Below, piece by piece: positions 1 through 8,818 of a stretch of DNA of 62,461 bases. How positions within the stretch are numbered: the stretch's first letter is position 1; each line of letters begins with the position of its first letter. The notes under the pieces were generated by a model that did not search any database, was not told where the DNA came from, and worked only from the letters and a program-made list of their open reading frames with translations. Where the stretch lies: the NCBI GenBank assembly GCA_003151735.1, contig PLYI01000069.1, positions 1 to 62,461 on the forward strand. The letters are read 5' to 3'. The DNA is from Candidatus Bathyarchaeota archaeon. Its GTDB lineage: Archaea; Thermoproteota; Bathyarchaeia; Bathyarchaeales; Bathycorpusculaceae. A program made the position numbers and the translations under genes.

Positions 1-150
1 TTGCTAAGGTTGAAGATTTTGTCTAAGAAAGCAAAGAAAACTGAAGGGTTAGAACAACACAAGAAACTGCAACGAGAAAAAGACCAGAAACGAAAAGATA
101 GAAAACAGGTCTCGCTCCCAGCAAAACACGCAAGCAAAGGCAAAAAATAG
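1..150 (+). CDS. Small basic protein or C-terminal end of a gene cut by the window edge
   Basis: The first frame is open from the edge to TAG at 148-150 and encodes a highly charged, Lys/Arg/Gln-rich peptide ending in a KGKK tail. TTG at position 1 or at 19 could serve as start, giving about 43-49 residues, but the gene may begin outside the window. No domain is recognisable. The basic composition suggests nucleic-acid binding, which is only a guess. Confidence 0.3.
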   Translation: MLRLKILSKKAKKTEGLEQHKKLQREKDQKRKDRKQVSLPAKHASKGKK

Positions 151-259
151 CTCCGCTTACTACGTGTTTATTTTAATCCACTTTTTACATTTTACCTTAA
201 GGTGTTTTTAGTTTCGGCATAAAAAAGAGATGTCACCCATTTTAATGCAGGCGCCTCGC

Positions 260-2098
260 TCAAATTGGCGATCCACTGCGTTTTTTGAAGTAGAGAATCA
301 AACCGCTTCCTGAGACAGCGGCAAATATTATTGCTGTCCAAAGCCACCATTGCATCCAAAAAGGTTGCGTATCCGAGTCAACTATGTTGCTTATTTGCAG
401 TTGGTCTATCTGAGTTATAGAGTCATGGCCAATATAGAGTTCATTTTGCGCTGCAATTGGACCTGTTGGGTTGGCTTCTCCTGAGGATACTATGACGGCT
501 TGTTCTTGACCGTTAACGTAGATGTGCATTCCTGAAGTTAAGCTGCGAGCGAAAACAACATGGATCCATCGGTTAAGGGGAATAGGCGCTTTGGTGTCTA
601 TTTCGTTTAGGACGCCGTTTTGAGTTGTAACGTAACCGCGGATTGCTCCTAAGACAGGGGAGCTTGCATTTTGCGGTGTTTCCCCGTTAATGGCAACCCC
701 CACAGTTCTAGTCGGCAGCGGCAACGTAGTTCTTACGCATTCTACCAGAATATTGTTGTAGGCTACGTCTTTGATTTGTTGTACATTGACCCAGGCATCT
801 ATGGTTACTTCTTGAGGGGTTTGCAAGCTAGCGGAGGGCGGAACAAACGCATAGGCTGCCCCATCGAAACTTAAGGCTTGACCAAACTTGCCCGGGACCT
901 GCGCTGGAGTGAACGATTTGTTTCCCACAGTTGACGCTAAGACAGCCGGGTTGTTACCGGTTGAATCGGGTATGACGCCATCTGCTGGGACGTTATCAAA
1001 GGTCCAGAAGGCAACAACGCCGTTTGATGTTACCGATGTAGGGGATATTGCAGAAGGAGTTTCGCCTGGGTTTGAAGTGTCCACCGGCGTTATGAGCGGG
1101 TAGTAATCTGTGTTATTGGAGTTAATCATGTATGGTGTAGATTGGTAATCGCTCCAGTAGTTTCCTCCAGATGGATATCCGTTGTCCCAGTTCTCAACGA
1201 GAAAGGAAGAGTTGCCATAGGCGTTATCGAGGTTGTTAACAAAGTTATTGTGATAAATTTCGTTTGCACGTGGAGCGGCACCCTGAGTTGTAATGTAGAT
1301 TCCATATTTGTTTGCTGCAATTTCGTTGGCATTAATTATGTTTTTTGACCCTGAAAGAAATATTCCTGACTCTGTATTGGAAACTATGGTATTGTCGAAC
1401 ACAATCGAGTAAGATGCACCTAAACCTAGGCCTCTGAAGTTGTTTTGAAGATTGTTTCCGCGGACAGTATTTAAGTAGCCTCCTAAAGCGATGCCTGATA
1501 CGGCGTTTGCGACTATGCTGTTGTTGGAAATGATATTTAATGTACCAGAATAGAATCGAATGCCGTCTTTAATGCTTAAAGTGATAACGTTGTCGGTTAT
1601 GGTTGTGGATGATTGAAGGGCGCAGAAGATTCCTATATAATTATTTTTAATGACGTTGCCGGTGACTGTGCAGTTATCGCCTTGGATATTTATGCCCAAT
1701 GCATTTTGCGTGGGAATAAAGCTATTGACGCTTTGAATTGTGAACCCTGAAACTTTGATGTCTGCTGCCGCCAACGTTAAAACTGCAGGTTCATTTGAGC
1801 CTCCGTTTCCGATAATTATGGTGTTTTTGCTGTCTTCTCCCTGAAGTGATATCGATTTGTTGATTTCGATATTTTCATGGTAAACCCCTTGCTTCACCGC
1901 TATAACGTCGCCTTGGGATGCATGGTTTACCGCTGAAGTTATCGTTGGGTAATCCTGCGGCACAGTTAAAGTGTTTGAGGCGTGACTTGTTTGGATATTG
2001 AACATCCAAATTATTGAAAACAAAATTATTGTTAATGTAAGTGCCTTTAGGATCCCCCTTTTTTTCGCCGTCGGCATAACTTTGGTTTGGATATTCAT
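260..2098 (-). CDS. Exported surface protein: parallel beta-helix plus LamG-like domain, C-terminal anchor
   Basis: This 612-residue protein has an N-terminal signal segment (about residues 18-40, ending near ASNTL). Right-handed beta-helix repeats of the NosD/PbH1 type follow (about 45-320, many G-N-x-I-x-x-N turns). A glycan-binding-like concanavalin/LamG fold comes next (about 365-575, beginning VAFWTFDN), and a single membrane helix precedes a KKRSGSPI tail. The architecture matches archaeal cell-surface proteins that present carbohydrate-binding or carbohydrate-cleaving modules outside the cell. No catalytic residues can be assigned, so the role (adhesion or polysaccharide binding) is inferred. 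It is monocistronic on the minus strand. Confidence 0.85.
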   Translation of the reverse strand: MNIQTKVMPTAKKRGILKALTLTIILFSIIWMFNIQTSHASNTLTVPQDYPTITSAVNHASQGDVIAVKQGVYHENIEINKSISLQGEDSKNTIIIGNGGSNEPAVLTLAAADIKVSGFTIQSVNSFIPTQNALGINIQGDNCTVTGNVIKNNYIGIFCALQSSTTITDNVITLSIKDGIRFYSGTLNIISNNSIVANAVSGIALGGYLNTVRGNNLQNNFRGLGLGASYSIVFDNTIVSNTESGIFLSGSKNIINANEIAANKYGIYITTQGAAPRANEIYHNNFVNNLDNAYGNSSFLVENWDNGYPSGGNYWSDYQSTPYMINSNNTDYYPLITPVDTSNPGETPSAISPTSVTSNGVVAFWTFDNVPADGVIPDSTGNNPAVLASTVGNKSFTPAQVPGKFGQALSFDGAAYAFVPPSASLQTPQEVTIDAWVNVQQIKDVAYNNILVECVRTTLPLPTRTVGVAINGETPQNASSPVLGAIRGYVTTQNGVLNEIDTKAPIPLNRWIHVVFARSLTSGMHIYVNGQEQAVIVSSGEANPTGPIAAQNELYIGHDSITQIDQLQISNIVDSDTQPFWMQWWLWTAIIFAAVSGSGLILYFKKRSGSPI

Positions 2099-2805
2099 TT
2101 AAGATTCACCGCTTAGAACAATGATTGCCCTAAAATATTACTCTCCCCAAGGAACACCCTGTTCTTTTAGCGGAACACCCAAAAAAAATGCGTTATGAGG
2201 AAAGTGGGGTCTGTCAATATTTCGTTCTTCATCTTTCCCAATCAGACTGGGACGGCGACATCATCCCCCGCACATTAAGCGGTAGCACAACCAAATAAAC
2301 ATTACAAAAACAAATGGACAATCAGTCTGACAAGTCTTATTTTCTTTTTGTGTGGGTGTGGCGGTTTTATGGGTGCCACAGGTTCGTTTGCGGATTGGGT
2401 TGTTTTTTGTGTATAAGCTGTTTCTCTGTTGTCTTTTGGTTGTGGGATAACTGATTTTTTCCACACAGGATACATGGATGCATATTGAGTTTGGCTGGTT
2501 GTGGTTGTGGCGGCATGGTGGATAAACCTAAAAGTGGCATGTCCAAAATCAATGTATCAGTTAAAAAAAAGTCAACGGCAGCCAACCACCACGCCCCCTT
2601 CGCCACCCTTGGCGTAGAATTCATCTAACATCTCTATGGATAAGGAGAATAGCGCTAAATTCTCCTTTGACCCCTAAATCCCCTTTTCCGCAGTTAAAGA
2701 AAAAGAGGACTTTCGAAGAGGGACCTCCATCTTATTATGTTCACGAACCAGGCCAGAGCTCAGCAGGGCCTTTTGTATCTATACCGTCCGTCGCTACTAC
2801 AAAAA
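2099..2805. other. Long intergenic stretch without a convincing gene
   Basis: About 700 bases between the surface-protein promoter side and a tiny minus-strand ORF. Open frames here (for example 2367-2624 minus and 2667-2876 plus) have low-complexity, Pro/Gln/Lys-rich translations with no family resemblance or clear ribosome-binding site. An imperfect direct repeat of a short GGAACACCC motif lies at about 2150-2180. I see no RNA gene. Confidence 0.4.
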
Positions 2806-2958
2806 CTATAGTGAAACTACTACAATTATTAAGCCAAAAACAGCCAACCCAATGCCTTCACTTAATCCGTATGTAAAAAGTATAATACCAAGAACAAGTA
2901 AAACTGCACCAATAACTCCAATCCCTATCACTAAACAAGTTCTAATATGGGACCCCAA
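2806..2958 (-). CDS. Tiny two-helix membrane protein or remnant of one
   Basis: Reading the minus strand from a TTG at 2958 gives 50 residues with two strongly hydrophobic segments (about residues 8-27 and 33-49) separated by a short FTYGLSEG turn, ending at TAG 2806-2808. The frame is open a further 14 codons upstream without a better start. Composition is typical of a genuine membrane hairpin, whereas the surrounding sequence is not coding-like. It could be the C-terminal remnant of a larger zinc-ribbon/membrane protein. No function can be assigned. Confidence 0.35.
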   Translation of the reverse strand: MGSHIRTCLVIGIGVIGAVLLVLGIILFTYGLSEGIGLAVFGLIIVVVSL

Positions 2959-3166
2959 ATAGCTACCGTCAACAATAGTCTTTTTGCAATTTTTATGTAT
3001 TTAATATTTGATTAGAGAGAGCTAGTACACTTCCCTGAAGGCGCCCTCCTCGACCTAAGGCCGCTGTTTTTGCATAACAAGCCAGACAAAAAAGAAGCGA
3101 CTTTTCAAGATTGATTTAACTTGATCTAGTTAAAGCTTAAAAGTTGAACCGTTGATACCTTATTTG

Positions 3167-3406
3167 ATGTTTCTCAATAAAGAAGATAACTCGACCACTA
3201 AAAAAGTCCATGAAACAAATAGTGAAAAAAATAACGCACAGAGCAAGAACAAGGATATCTCGATTTGTTCGAGAGTTTCGATGAGGCTTTCATAGCGGTT
3301 GACTGGAACTTAATTAATATTTATTGGAATAGAGCTGCCGAAAGAGTTACTACCGTCAAAGCTCAAGAAGATCTCGGAAAAAAAAATAAACTATGTCTTA
3401 CCTGAA
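3167..3406 (+). pseudogene. Frameshifted N-terminal part (PAS domain) of the downstream histidine kinase
   Basis: ATG at 3167 sits downstream of an A/T-rich TATA-like stretch (about 3134-3142) and opens the same frame as the kinase. That frame fails after about 25 codons, and a PAS-like segment (FESFDEAFIAVDW... then NLINIYWNRAAERV) continues in the next frame from about 3245. The PAS frame fails again at a run of nine A at 3378-3386. Removing one A restores a continuous reading into the kinase. Two opposite one-base shifts therefore separate the PAS part from its neighbours. It is either a decaying gene or one hit by homopolymer errors. Confidence 0.6.
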
Positions 3407-4252
3407 ATGATGACTGTTGACATTACACCTTACTTGACTCAGCTTCAACGAAAACAAAGAACTCGTTTTATGATGAATGTAGTCAGTAGAGAAACTCAGA
3501 AACCATCTATATTCGAAGTTTCAATGTATCCCTCTGAACAAGTAATAATAATTGTCGTTGAAGACAAAACTGAAGAAGAGCAAACAAAACGGCTATCTGC
3601 TATTGGTGCGACCGCTGGAATGGTCGGTCATGATATACGCAATCCCCTACAAGCGATTGTTGGAGATATTTATTTGCTTAAGGAGTATCTTCCATCAATG
3701 CCCGAATCAGAAACCAAGAAAGAATTCATTGAAAGTTTGGACAACATTGAAACAAACGTCAACTACATTAGCAAAATTGTAGCTGACCTGCAAGACTATT
3801 CTCGCACTATTAACCTCGAATATTCAAGTTTTAATTTAAAAGAATGGATTACAAATGTTTTACAATCGGTAAGTCGTCAAAATAATGCAGCTATTTCTGT
3901 AAATATTGACCCTTCATTTACCATCACTTCAGACCGAGCAATAATTAGGCGAGTTTTAACTAATCTAATTATTAATGGTATTCAAACGATGCCAACTGGA
4001 GGCAAACTGACCCTAAGTGGCTACAGAAAAGACAACAATGTACTGATTATAGTAGAAGATACAGGCATTGGAATCCCAGAGGATATTAAGCCAAAGCTGT
4101 TCTCGCCTATGCTGACAACTAAGGCAAAAGGTCAAGGTCTAGGCTTAGCTGTTGTTAAGCGTCTAGTGGAAGCTTTGAAAGGAAATATAGAGTTTGAAAG
4201 CCAAGTAGGAAAAGGAACGAAATTTAGTATCACATTACCTTGCAAGAGATAA
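3407..4252 (+). CDS. Sensor histidine kinase (C-terminal PAS end, HisKA, HATPase)
   Basis: The intact downstream frame encodes 281 residues. The end of a PAS domain (to about residue 60) is followed by a dimerisation/phosphoacceptor helix with the H-box GHDIRNPLQ (His near residue 77). An HATPase domain follows, with N-box-like RRVLTNLIINGIQ, G1 box EDTGIGIPED and G2 box KGQGLGLAVVK. It would autophosphorylate on the H-box His and pass phosphate to a response regulator. None is encoded nearby. The catalytic core closely resembles the kinase end of the large CheB-CheR hybrid at 9758-12916, so the two are likely paralogues. The true start is probably 3167 (see the upstream entry). Confidence 0.85.
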   Translation: MMTVDITPYLTQLQRKQRTRFMMNVVSRETQKPSIFEVSMYPSEQVIIIVVEDKTEEEQTKRLSAIGATAGMVGHDIRNPLQAIVGDIYLLKEYLPSMPESETKKEFIESLDNIETNVNYISKIVADLQDYSRTINLEYSSFNLKEWITNVLQSVSRQNNAAISVNIDPSFTITSDRAIIRRVLTNLIINGIQTMPTGGKLTLSGYRKDNNVLIIVEDTGIGIPEDIKPKLFSPMLTTKAKGQGLGLAVVKRLVEALKGNIEFESQVGKGTKFSITLPCKR

Positions 4253-4461
4253 TTCGCTATTTTAGTAAGAACATACTAAAGCTTATAACTAGATAGCAAC
4301 AATAGAATGCAGAGTATTTAGTAAACCAACCAAATAAAAAATTACTTTTTCCTAAAGCAGGGACGGCGACGTTCTCCATAGATATTTACAAGCCAAAAAT
4401 ATAGTTTTTGCCTTGGATAGATTTGCAAATAGAATTGATACTTGGATGCCCCGATGTGACT

Positions 4462-4584
4462 TTACCCAAATATTGTAAATATTAATTGACCAAGGAAATG
4501 GCTGATGACGATTACTGGGATGGCAATGCCGAGGTGGATGAGTATTTCTTTTATGGTGCTGGTGTTGCGTTGAACACCGATGAA
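4462..4584 (-). pseudogene. C-terminal 40 residues of the VIT-like gene, behind an in-frame TAA
   Basis: Immediately after the TAA at 4585-4587 the same minus-strand frame continues for 40 codons to TAA 4462-4464. It encodes FIGVQRNTS... followed by a hydrophobic helix (about 20 residues, GIAIPVIVISHFLGQLIF). That is the closing transmembrane segment expected for this family. No start codon or ribosome-binding site suits an independent gene, so this is best read as the end of the 4585-4938 gene. Confidence 0.55.
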
Positions 4585-4938
4585 TTAACTCAGGAAAACC
4601 AGAATTCCAATCCCTATCACTACGCAGACCGTGGCAGCCCATGCTAAGGGCAAGAACGCAAACGCCGCAACAAAAGTGAATGTAATACCGAAGCGGGTTA
4701 AAAAATTGCTAATGGTGAACATTCGTGTGTTTTCTTTTTTTGTAGCTGTTGTCTCGCGGTAAATGTGTATTCCAAGGGAATCAGCTATGTTGTCTGCGAC
4801 AGCTATCACAAGCAAAGACCCAATTATGCTAGCTTGAGGGTTGCCAGATGACGCCAACCCAAAAATTATTCCCAGACTTGTAACGGTTGATGATGTAGCG
4901 CCAAAACTGAATTTGCTCGGGTCTTTAGGTAACTTCAC
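4585..4938 (-). CDS. VIT1/CCC1-like membrane protein, truncated by an in-frame stop
   Basis: From a GTG at 4938 the frame encodes 117 residues with three to four hydrophobic segments and the FGATSSTVTSLGIIFGLAS and ADNIADSLGIHIYRE stretches seen in VIT1/CCC1-superfamily membrane proteins. That superfamily moves Fe2+/Mn2+; transport here is inferred. The coding frame is also open upstream (KKIGEYSVKLP), so translation may begin a little earlier at a non-ATG codon. The protein stops at TAA 4585 after VFLS, yet the last helix continues in the same frame for 40 codons. Either the gene is inactivated, the stop is read through, or the base is a sequencing error (TAY to TAA would be enough). Confidence 0.55.
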   Translation of the reverse strand: MKLPKDPSKFSFGATSSTVTSLGIIFGLASSGNPQASIIGSLLVIAVADNIADSLGIHIYRETTATKKENTRMFTISNFLTRFGITFTFVAAFAFLPLAWAATVCVVIGIGILVFLS

Positions 4939-5026
4939 AGAATATTCGCCTATCTTTTTTGAATGTTTTTTAAGACTTGTTTCTTGATTTAAAAAAATAA
5001 AAGAATGGAATATTTGGTTTTTGCCT

Positions 5027-5680
5027 TTAGACTGCAGTTGATGGTGGAGGCGTCATGGTTGCCACAGGCTGCTCTGCTTGAGGTTTTATCTGGAAGAAAG
5101 CAATCGCTACCAATAGTATAGCTATCCACACCAGGATTAAGCCAATCAGGGGGATTATTGCGCCTATCAACATCAGTAAACCTGCAGTTGAGAATAACCC
5201 GACAGACGACTTTGCTGACACATGTTTTAGTGCGCGCCAAGTAAAGAATGACCCGACTATAATGAAGATCCAGGTGACTACAAGGGTAGCAATTATTGGA
5301 CCTATGAACGGCACTATATCAGCTGGATTTAAGTTCGAGTTGACTGTTAGGTTTGGAAGATTTGTCCAGTCACCATTAAACCCAGGATAAAGCACCGATA
5401 CCAAATCGTTCATGTAGGACGTGTAAAAAAACAGGTAAACAAAACCCGCAAACGAAACTATTCCGCCTATTATAAACGTGATGAAACCGTAGAGCCCTTT
5501 GTTGAATATGCCTTTTTCCATGTAGTTATGCGATAAACTGTGCAGACTAATCAATACGAGCAAAGCGCCAACAATGCCTAACCCCAATGTTAATAGTGGT
5601 TGAACAAAAAAAGCTAAGCCGCCGATGAAAACTAAAATAGCGCCTACGCCGCCTATGCTCTTGGCTGATTCTATATTCAT
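5027..5680 (-). CDS. DUF996 family membrane protein
   Basis: 217 residues with about six transmembrane helices packed from residue 8 to 198. The pattern of short Gly-rich helices (GGVGAILVFIGGLAFF, GLYGFITFIIGGIVSF) and a Pro/Gln-rich cytoplasmic tail (PQAEQPVATMTPPP) is typical of archaeal DUF996 proteins, whose function is unknown. ATG at 5680 is preceded by a strong GAGGAG site. The PadR regulator gene lies 83 bases upstream on the same strand, so the two probably form an operon. PadR regulators in archaea often sit beside small membrane proteins they may control. Confidence 0.8.
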   Translation of the reverse strand: MNIESAKSIGGVGAILVFIGGLAFFVQPLLTLGLGIVGALLVLISLHSLSHNYMEKGIFNKGLYGFITFIIGGIVSFAGFVYLFFYTSYMNDLVSVLYPGFNGDWTNLPNLTVNSNLNPADIVPFIGPIIATLVVTWIFIIVGSFFTWRALKHVSAKSSVGLFSTAGLLMLIGAIIPLIGLILVWIAILLVAIAFFQIKPQAEQPVATMTPPPSTAV

Positions 5681-5763
5681 TCTGACTCCTCTATGTGCTT
5701 TGTCATCTTATTTAAGATAAAAACTTTTGCATGTTATTCACAGTATCAGTGCTTAGTTTTTGT

Positions 5764-6081
5764 CTATGGGTTTTTCAGTTGGTTCTTCAGAATGCTGTAG
5801 TATGTTTGTAGGTAGATTTTCCCGTTCTCTGTTATGGTGTAAACTTTTCGTGCTCGGCCATCTTTTTGCTGTTTTTTGCTTTCCGCGAAACCTTTCTGTT
5901 CCAACTCGTTTAGCGTGGGGTAGAGTGCGCCGTGTCTTAGTTTTACGTTGAAATCGATTTCTACTTGTTTTTTTATCTTGTATCCCCATGTTGGCTGGGT
6001 TTGAATGATGCGGAGGAGTTGGATGTCGAGCAAGTTTCTGATTATGTGTTGTACAATTTGTTTTTTGTAGGTTTCGGACAT
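5764..6081 (-). CDS. PadR-family transcriptional regulator
   Basis: 105 residues forming a compact winged helix: LLDIQLLRIIQTQPTWGYKI (helices 1-2), the family signature RHGALYPTLNELEQKG (recognition helix) and a wing with RARKVYTITENGK, followed by a short C-terminal dimerisation helix. PadR proteins are small-molecule-responsive repressors. It is transcribed away from a second PadR gene (6324-6728), and the intergenic region between them holds perfect palindromes. It is likely co-transcribed with the downstream DUF996 gene. Confidence 0.88.
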   Translation of the reverse strand: MSETYKKQIVQHIIRNLLDIQLLRIIQTQPTWGYKIKKQVEIDFNVKLRHGALYPTLNELEQKGFAESKKQQKDGRARKVYTITENGKIYLQTYYSILKNQLKNP

Positions 6082-6238
6082 TGTTTTTCCTTGTTTGCGG
6101 TTGCTTGTGTATGGGTTGATGTTTGGATTTATTTAGGTTACGTTGGTTTAGGGTTGTTTTATTGCGGGGTTATGTTTTGGTATGCTTTGGGTATGTATGA
6201 GGGTTTATATCGGGGTGTAGGAATACTAAGCACTCAAG

Positions 6239-6269
6239 ATATGTCCGAATAAGGACATATTGTATACAA
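6239..6269. promoter_or_regulatory. Palindromes between two PadR genes, candidate operator
   Basis: ATATGTCC (6239-6246) and GGACATAT (6253-6260) form a perfect inverted repeat with a six-base spacer. A second perfect palindrome, TTGTATACAA, overlaps it at 6260-6269. They lie 55-85 bases before the plus-strand PadR start and upstream of the minus-strand PadR gene. PadR dimers bind such dyads, so auto- or cross-regulation is likely. Confidence 0.5.
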
Positions 6270-6323
6270 GTATAACAGAAAAACTGTTCAACAAAAATAC
6301 ACTAACACGGGGAGAAAAGAAAA

Positions 6324-6728
6324 ATGTTCAAACAAAGCTCACAAAAAGAGGTTTCAACAAAACTAATGAAAGGCCTGCTCGACCTAATAATCCTACAATT
6401 CCTAAGCACCGAACCAATGCACGGCTACCAAGTCATCACCAAAATCCGCAAAAACTTCGGCGTATACTTCGGACCAAGCACCATATATCCGCTACTGGGC
6501 ACACTAGAGAAAAAAGGCTACGTAGACAGCCACTGGAACATGAATTTTGAACGACCAAGAAAAGTCTACAGCCTAACAAACGACGGACAAAGCATGTTAA
6601 ATTTCACAGAGGACTCGTTGAATTTGATCTGCAGAAAAATAACAACCACAAACCAGGATGCGGCGCATCCAATAGTAAGCATGATAACAACCAAAAGCAG
6701 AAACAGCCTAACATTAGAAATACCCTAA
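6324..6728 (+). CDS. PadR-family transcriptional regulator
   Basis: 134 residues. The winged helix spans about residues 12-85: LLDLIILQFLSTEPMHGYQV, then the signature GPSTIYPLLGTLEKKGYV and the wing RPRKVYSLTNDGQ. The C-terminal 45 residues form a short helix plus a Ser/Thr/Asn-rich tail without the longer effector domain of some PadR members. ATG 6324 has a GGGGAG site about nine bases upstream. It is a different subtype from the PadR at 5764-6081 (low similarity outside the core), so the pair is not a recent duplication. The targets are unknown; its own palindromic upstream region is the most obvious. Confidence 0.87.
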   Translation: MFKQSSQKEVSTKLMKGLLDLIILQFLSTEPMHGYQVITKIRKNFGVYFGPSTIYPLLGTLEKKGYVDSHWNMNFERPRKVYSLTNDGQSMLNFTEDSLNLICRKITTTNQDAAHPIVSMITTKSRNSLTLEIP

Positions 6729-6781
6729 AACTGGCAAATGCGAACGGTGTTTGCCAGTAATTTTTGAATTAGCAGATTGAA

Positions 6782-8587
6782 TTGAAGCATTCAGGCATTT
6801 CCAAAGTGCGTAACCCTGTTTTAAATACATCGAATACCCAATTGCTATGTGAGAGCCCAGGTGAATATTTGAATCAGGTAAGCAACAGCGAAATCTTCGA
6901 GTTGAACAGTCAAACTCTTGAGTTCTGTAGACACATCGCTGGGTCATCAAAAATCGCGGCCATCGCGCTTGTAGATAATTATTCAATGAAAACATTAAAC
7001 GAACGCACAATCCACGAAGTAATGCTCGTTATCCACAATTTTCAGCCTAGACTAATGAGTTATGTAAAAACAGTCAATAACAAAACAATTTTTGTTTTCG
7101 CAGTTGATCAATGGATTTTTGAGCGAGACGTCGACAGAGGCTTTCTGGGGGAAGCTATTGCAAGCAAACTTATTTTTCACTACTTGACACTTGAGGGTTA
7201 TGGTTACTTACATGAAAATGAAGTTGCCCTAAAGAAGCGGTTGACTCTTGAGTTGCTTGAGAATTTGGTGGTGAATTTTCCAGAGCTTACGCATCGTATC
7301 CGGATTTTGCCACAGTACTTTATGTATGAAGTGTTTTCTAATCGACTCCGAGTTTTCCCTCTTTTAGCCTATAACCTCGTAAACTTGACGAGTTGGCTTC
7401 AAGATGAGCAGCAATCGCTCAGCAGCTACAACCAAGCCCTAAAGCAGCTTGAATCAGAAGAAAAAATAAGCATCTCAAACGGCTACGTGACAATCACAAA
7501 AAAATTCATAAAACAATGCCAAGACCCAAAAATCAAAATAATCAACTTATCAAAAAATATGCCTCGAACCCTCTTCACAGCAATTTTCGGTGTCCTCCCC
7601 CAGCTGATGAACATTGTTTCACAAAACACCGAAATCTTCCTAAAAACCCAAAAGATAATTTGGATAAGACAACCTGACCCAATCTGCAGGTTCATCGACC
7701 CACAAAAATACGTGTTCTTCCAAACTGCAGAAGGGCTGGTTTCACTATCTGACAAGATAGATATGAAAGGTTTTGCTCAAAGAGTGATTCTCAAGGGCCA
7801 AGGCGGCAATGTCGAAGTTAAACCCATCGGCGGCGTGTTAAATGACGTTTACTTGATAGATGCTTTCGGCGGAGGCGTTGAAACTAAAGTTATAGCTAAG
7901 CGGTTTAAGGATTGGTCAGGATTAAAATGGTTCCCATTAACGTTATGGTCTTTCGGAGCCAAGTCTTTTGCTGTTTCAGGTCAAGCACGACTGGCAAAGG
8001 AATGCGCAATTAGCGAATTTTTGCTTAATGAAGGGTTTAATGTTCCTAAGATTTTGCATGTTAGCAACGCCGAACGCATAGTATTCATGGAATATATCGA
8101 TGGAGTAAACCTTAGTGAAGCAATAAAGAAAGTCGCAATGTCAACAGACCCTGCAACCCTCAAAGAAGTGCTTCTCAAGATAGAAAGAGTTGGCGAGATA
8201 CTTGCACAGGTTCACTCCCATAACGTCACATTGGGCGATACTAAACCTGATAACGTCCTCATTAAGCAGGATGGCACCATTTTCCTGATTGATTTTGAGC
8301 AAGCTACCAAAGTAGGAGAAATCGACAAAGCCTGGGACATAGCTGTCTTCCTCTACTATAGTGGTCACTATCTTCAACCATTTCACAGCAGTGCAAAAGC
8401 TGAATTTGTAGCCAAAGCCTTCATAAACGGTTATTTGAAGGACGGCGGAAGCCCGGATGACATCAGAGAAGCTGGAACCCCAAAGTACACGCGGGTTTTC
8501 AGCATCTTCACGCAGCCACCTATGATGCGCGCTATTTCAGATGTCTGCAAAAAAACGGAGCTGACAGCCGGAGAAGTGCATGGTTAA
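6782..8587 (+). CDS. Large protein with C-terminal RIO/Bud32-like protein kinase domain
   Basis: 601 residues from a TTG start. The C-terminal third (about 350-560) is an atypical kinase fold. IAKRF supplies the ATP-binding Lys, FMEYIDGVNL the hinge, HSHNVTLGDTKPDNVLI the catalytic loop (Asp with Lys/Asn) and FLIDFEQA the metal-binding DFE, as in RIO/Bud32/KdoK-type kinases. Residues 1-340 are not recognised; the 50-130 stretch (AIALVDNYSMKTL, IFVFAVDQWIFERD) has a nucleotidyltransferase-like look, but no catalytic motif is certain. The 3' end overlaps the next gene by eight bases, implying translational coupling to a metallo-beta-lactamase nuclease that is itself broken. Confidence 0.75.
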   Translation: MKHSGISKVRNPVLNTSNTQLLCESPGEYLNQVSNSEIFELNSQTLEFCRHIAGSSKIAAIALVDNYSMKTLNERTIHEVMLVIHNFQPRLMSYVKTVNNKTIFVFAVDQWIFERDVDRGFLGEAIASKLIFHYLTLEGYGYLHENEVALKKRLTLELLENLVVNFPELTHRIRILPQYFMYEVFSNRLRVFPLLAYNLVNLTSWLQDEQQSLSSYNQALKQLESEEKISISNGYVTITKKFIKQCQDPKIKIINLSKNMPRTLFTAIFGVLPQLMNIVSQNTEIFLKTQKIIWIRQPDPICRFIDPQKYVFFQTAEGLVSLSDKIDMKGFAQRVILKGQGGNVEVKPIGGVLNDVYLIDAFGGGVETKVIAKRFKDWSGLKWFPLTLWSFGAKSFAVSGQARLAKECAISEFLLNEGFNVPKILHVSNAERIVFMEYIDGVNLSEAIKKVAMSTDPATLKEVLLKIERVGEILAQVHSHNVTLGDTKPDNVLIKQDGTIFLIDFEQATKVGEIDKAWDIAVFLYYSGHYLQPFHSSAKAEFVAKAFINGYLKDGGSPDDIREAGTPKYTRVFSIFTQPPMMRAISDVCKKTELTAGEVHG

Positions 8588-8801
8588 GAATCAAACCTCC
8601 TTAACGTTCTATGGCGGAGTCAACGAGATAGGCGGAAACAAAATTCTACTGGAAGACAAAAAAACCAAGATATTCTTGGATTTTGGGCAATCCTTCAGTT
8701 TCGGAGCAAAGTTTTTCACAAGTTGGCTCCAGCCCAGATCCCTTAATGGGTTGGAAGACTACTTTGTGCTTAACCTTCTGCCAAAGATAGGCGGGTTATA
8801 A
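8580..8801 (+). pseudogene. N-terminal fragment of a metallo-beta-lactamase ribonuclease (RNase J/CPSF-like)
   Basis: 73 residues beginning TSLTFYGGVNEIGGNKILL and KIFLDFGQSF, which are the opening strands of RNase J/CPSF-type metallo-beta-lactamase ribonucleases. The frame closes right after NLLPKIGGL, just where the HxHxDH metal site would follow. About 250-300 residues that family members carry here are missing. The C-terminal end of the same protein is found directly downstream in another frame (8819-9142), so an internal deletion with frame loss is the simplest reading. Confidence 0.7.
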
Positions 8802-8818
8802 ATGGTGGCAAGCTCATT

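Noticed and set aside
2367-2624. 85-codon minus-strand ORF in the first long intergenic region
   Set aside because: No domain, low-complexity Pro/Gln ends, no plausible start signal.
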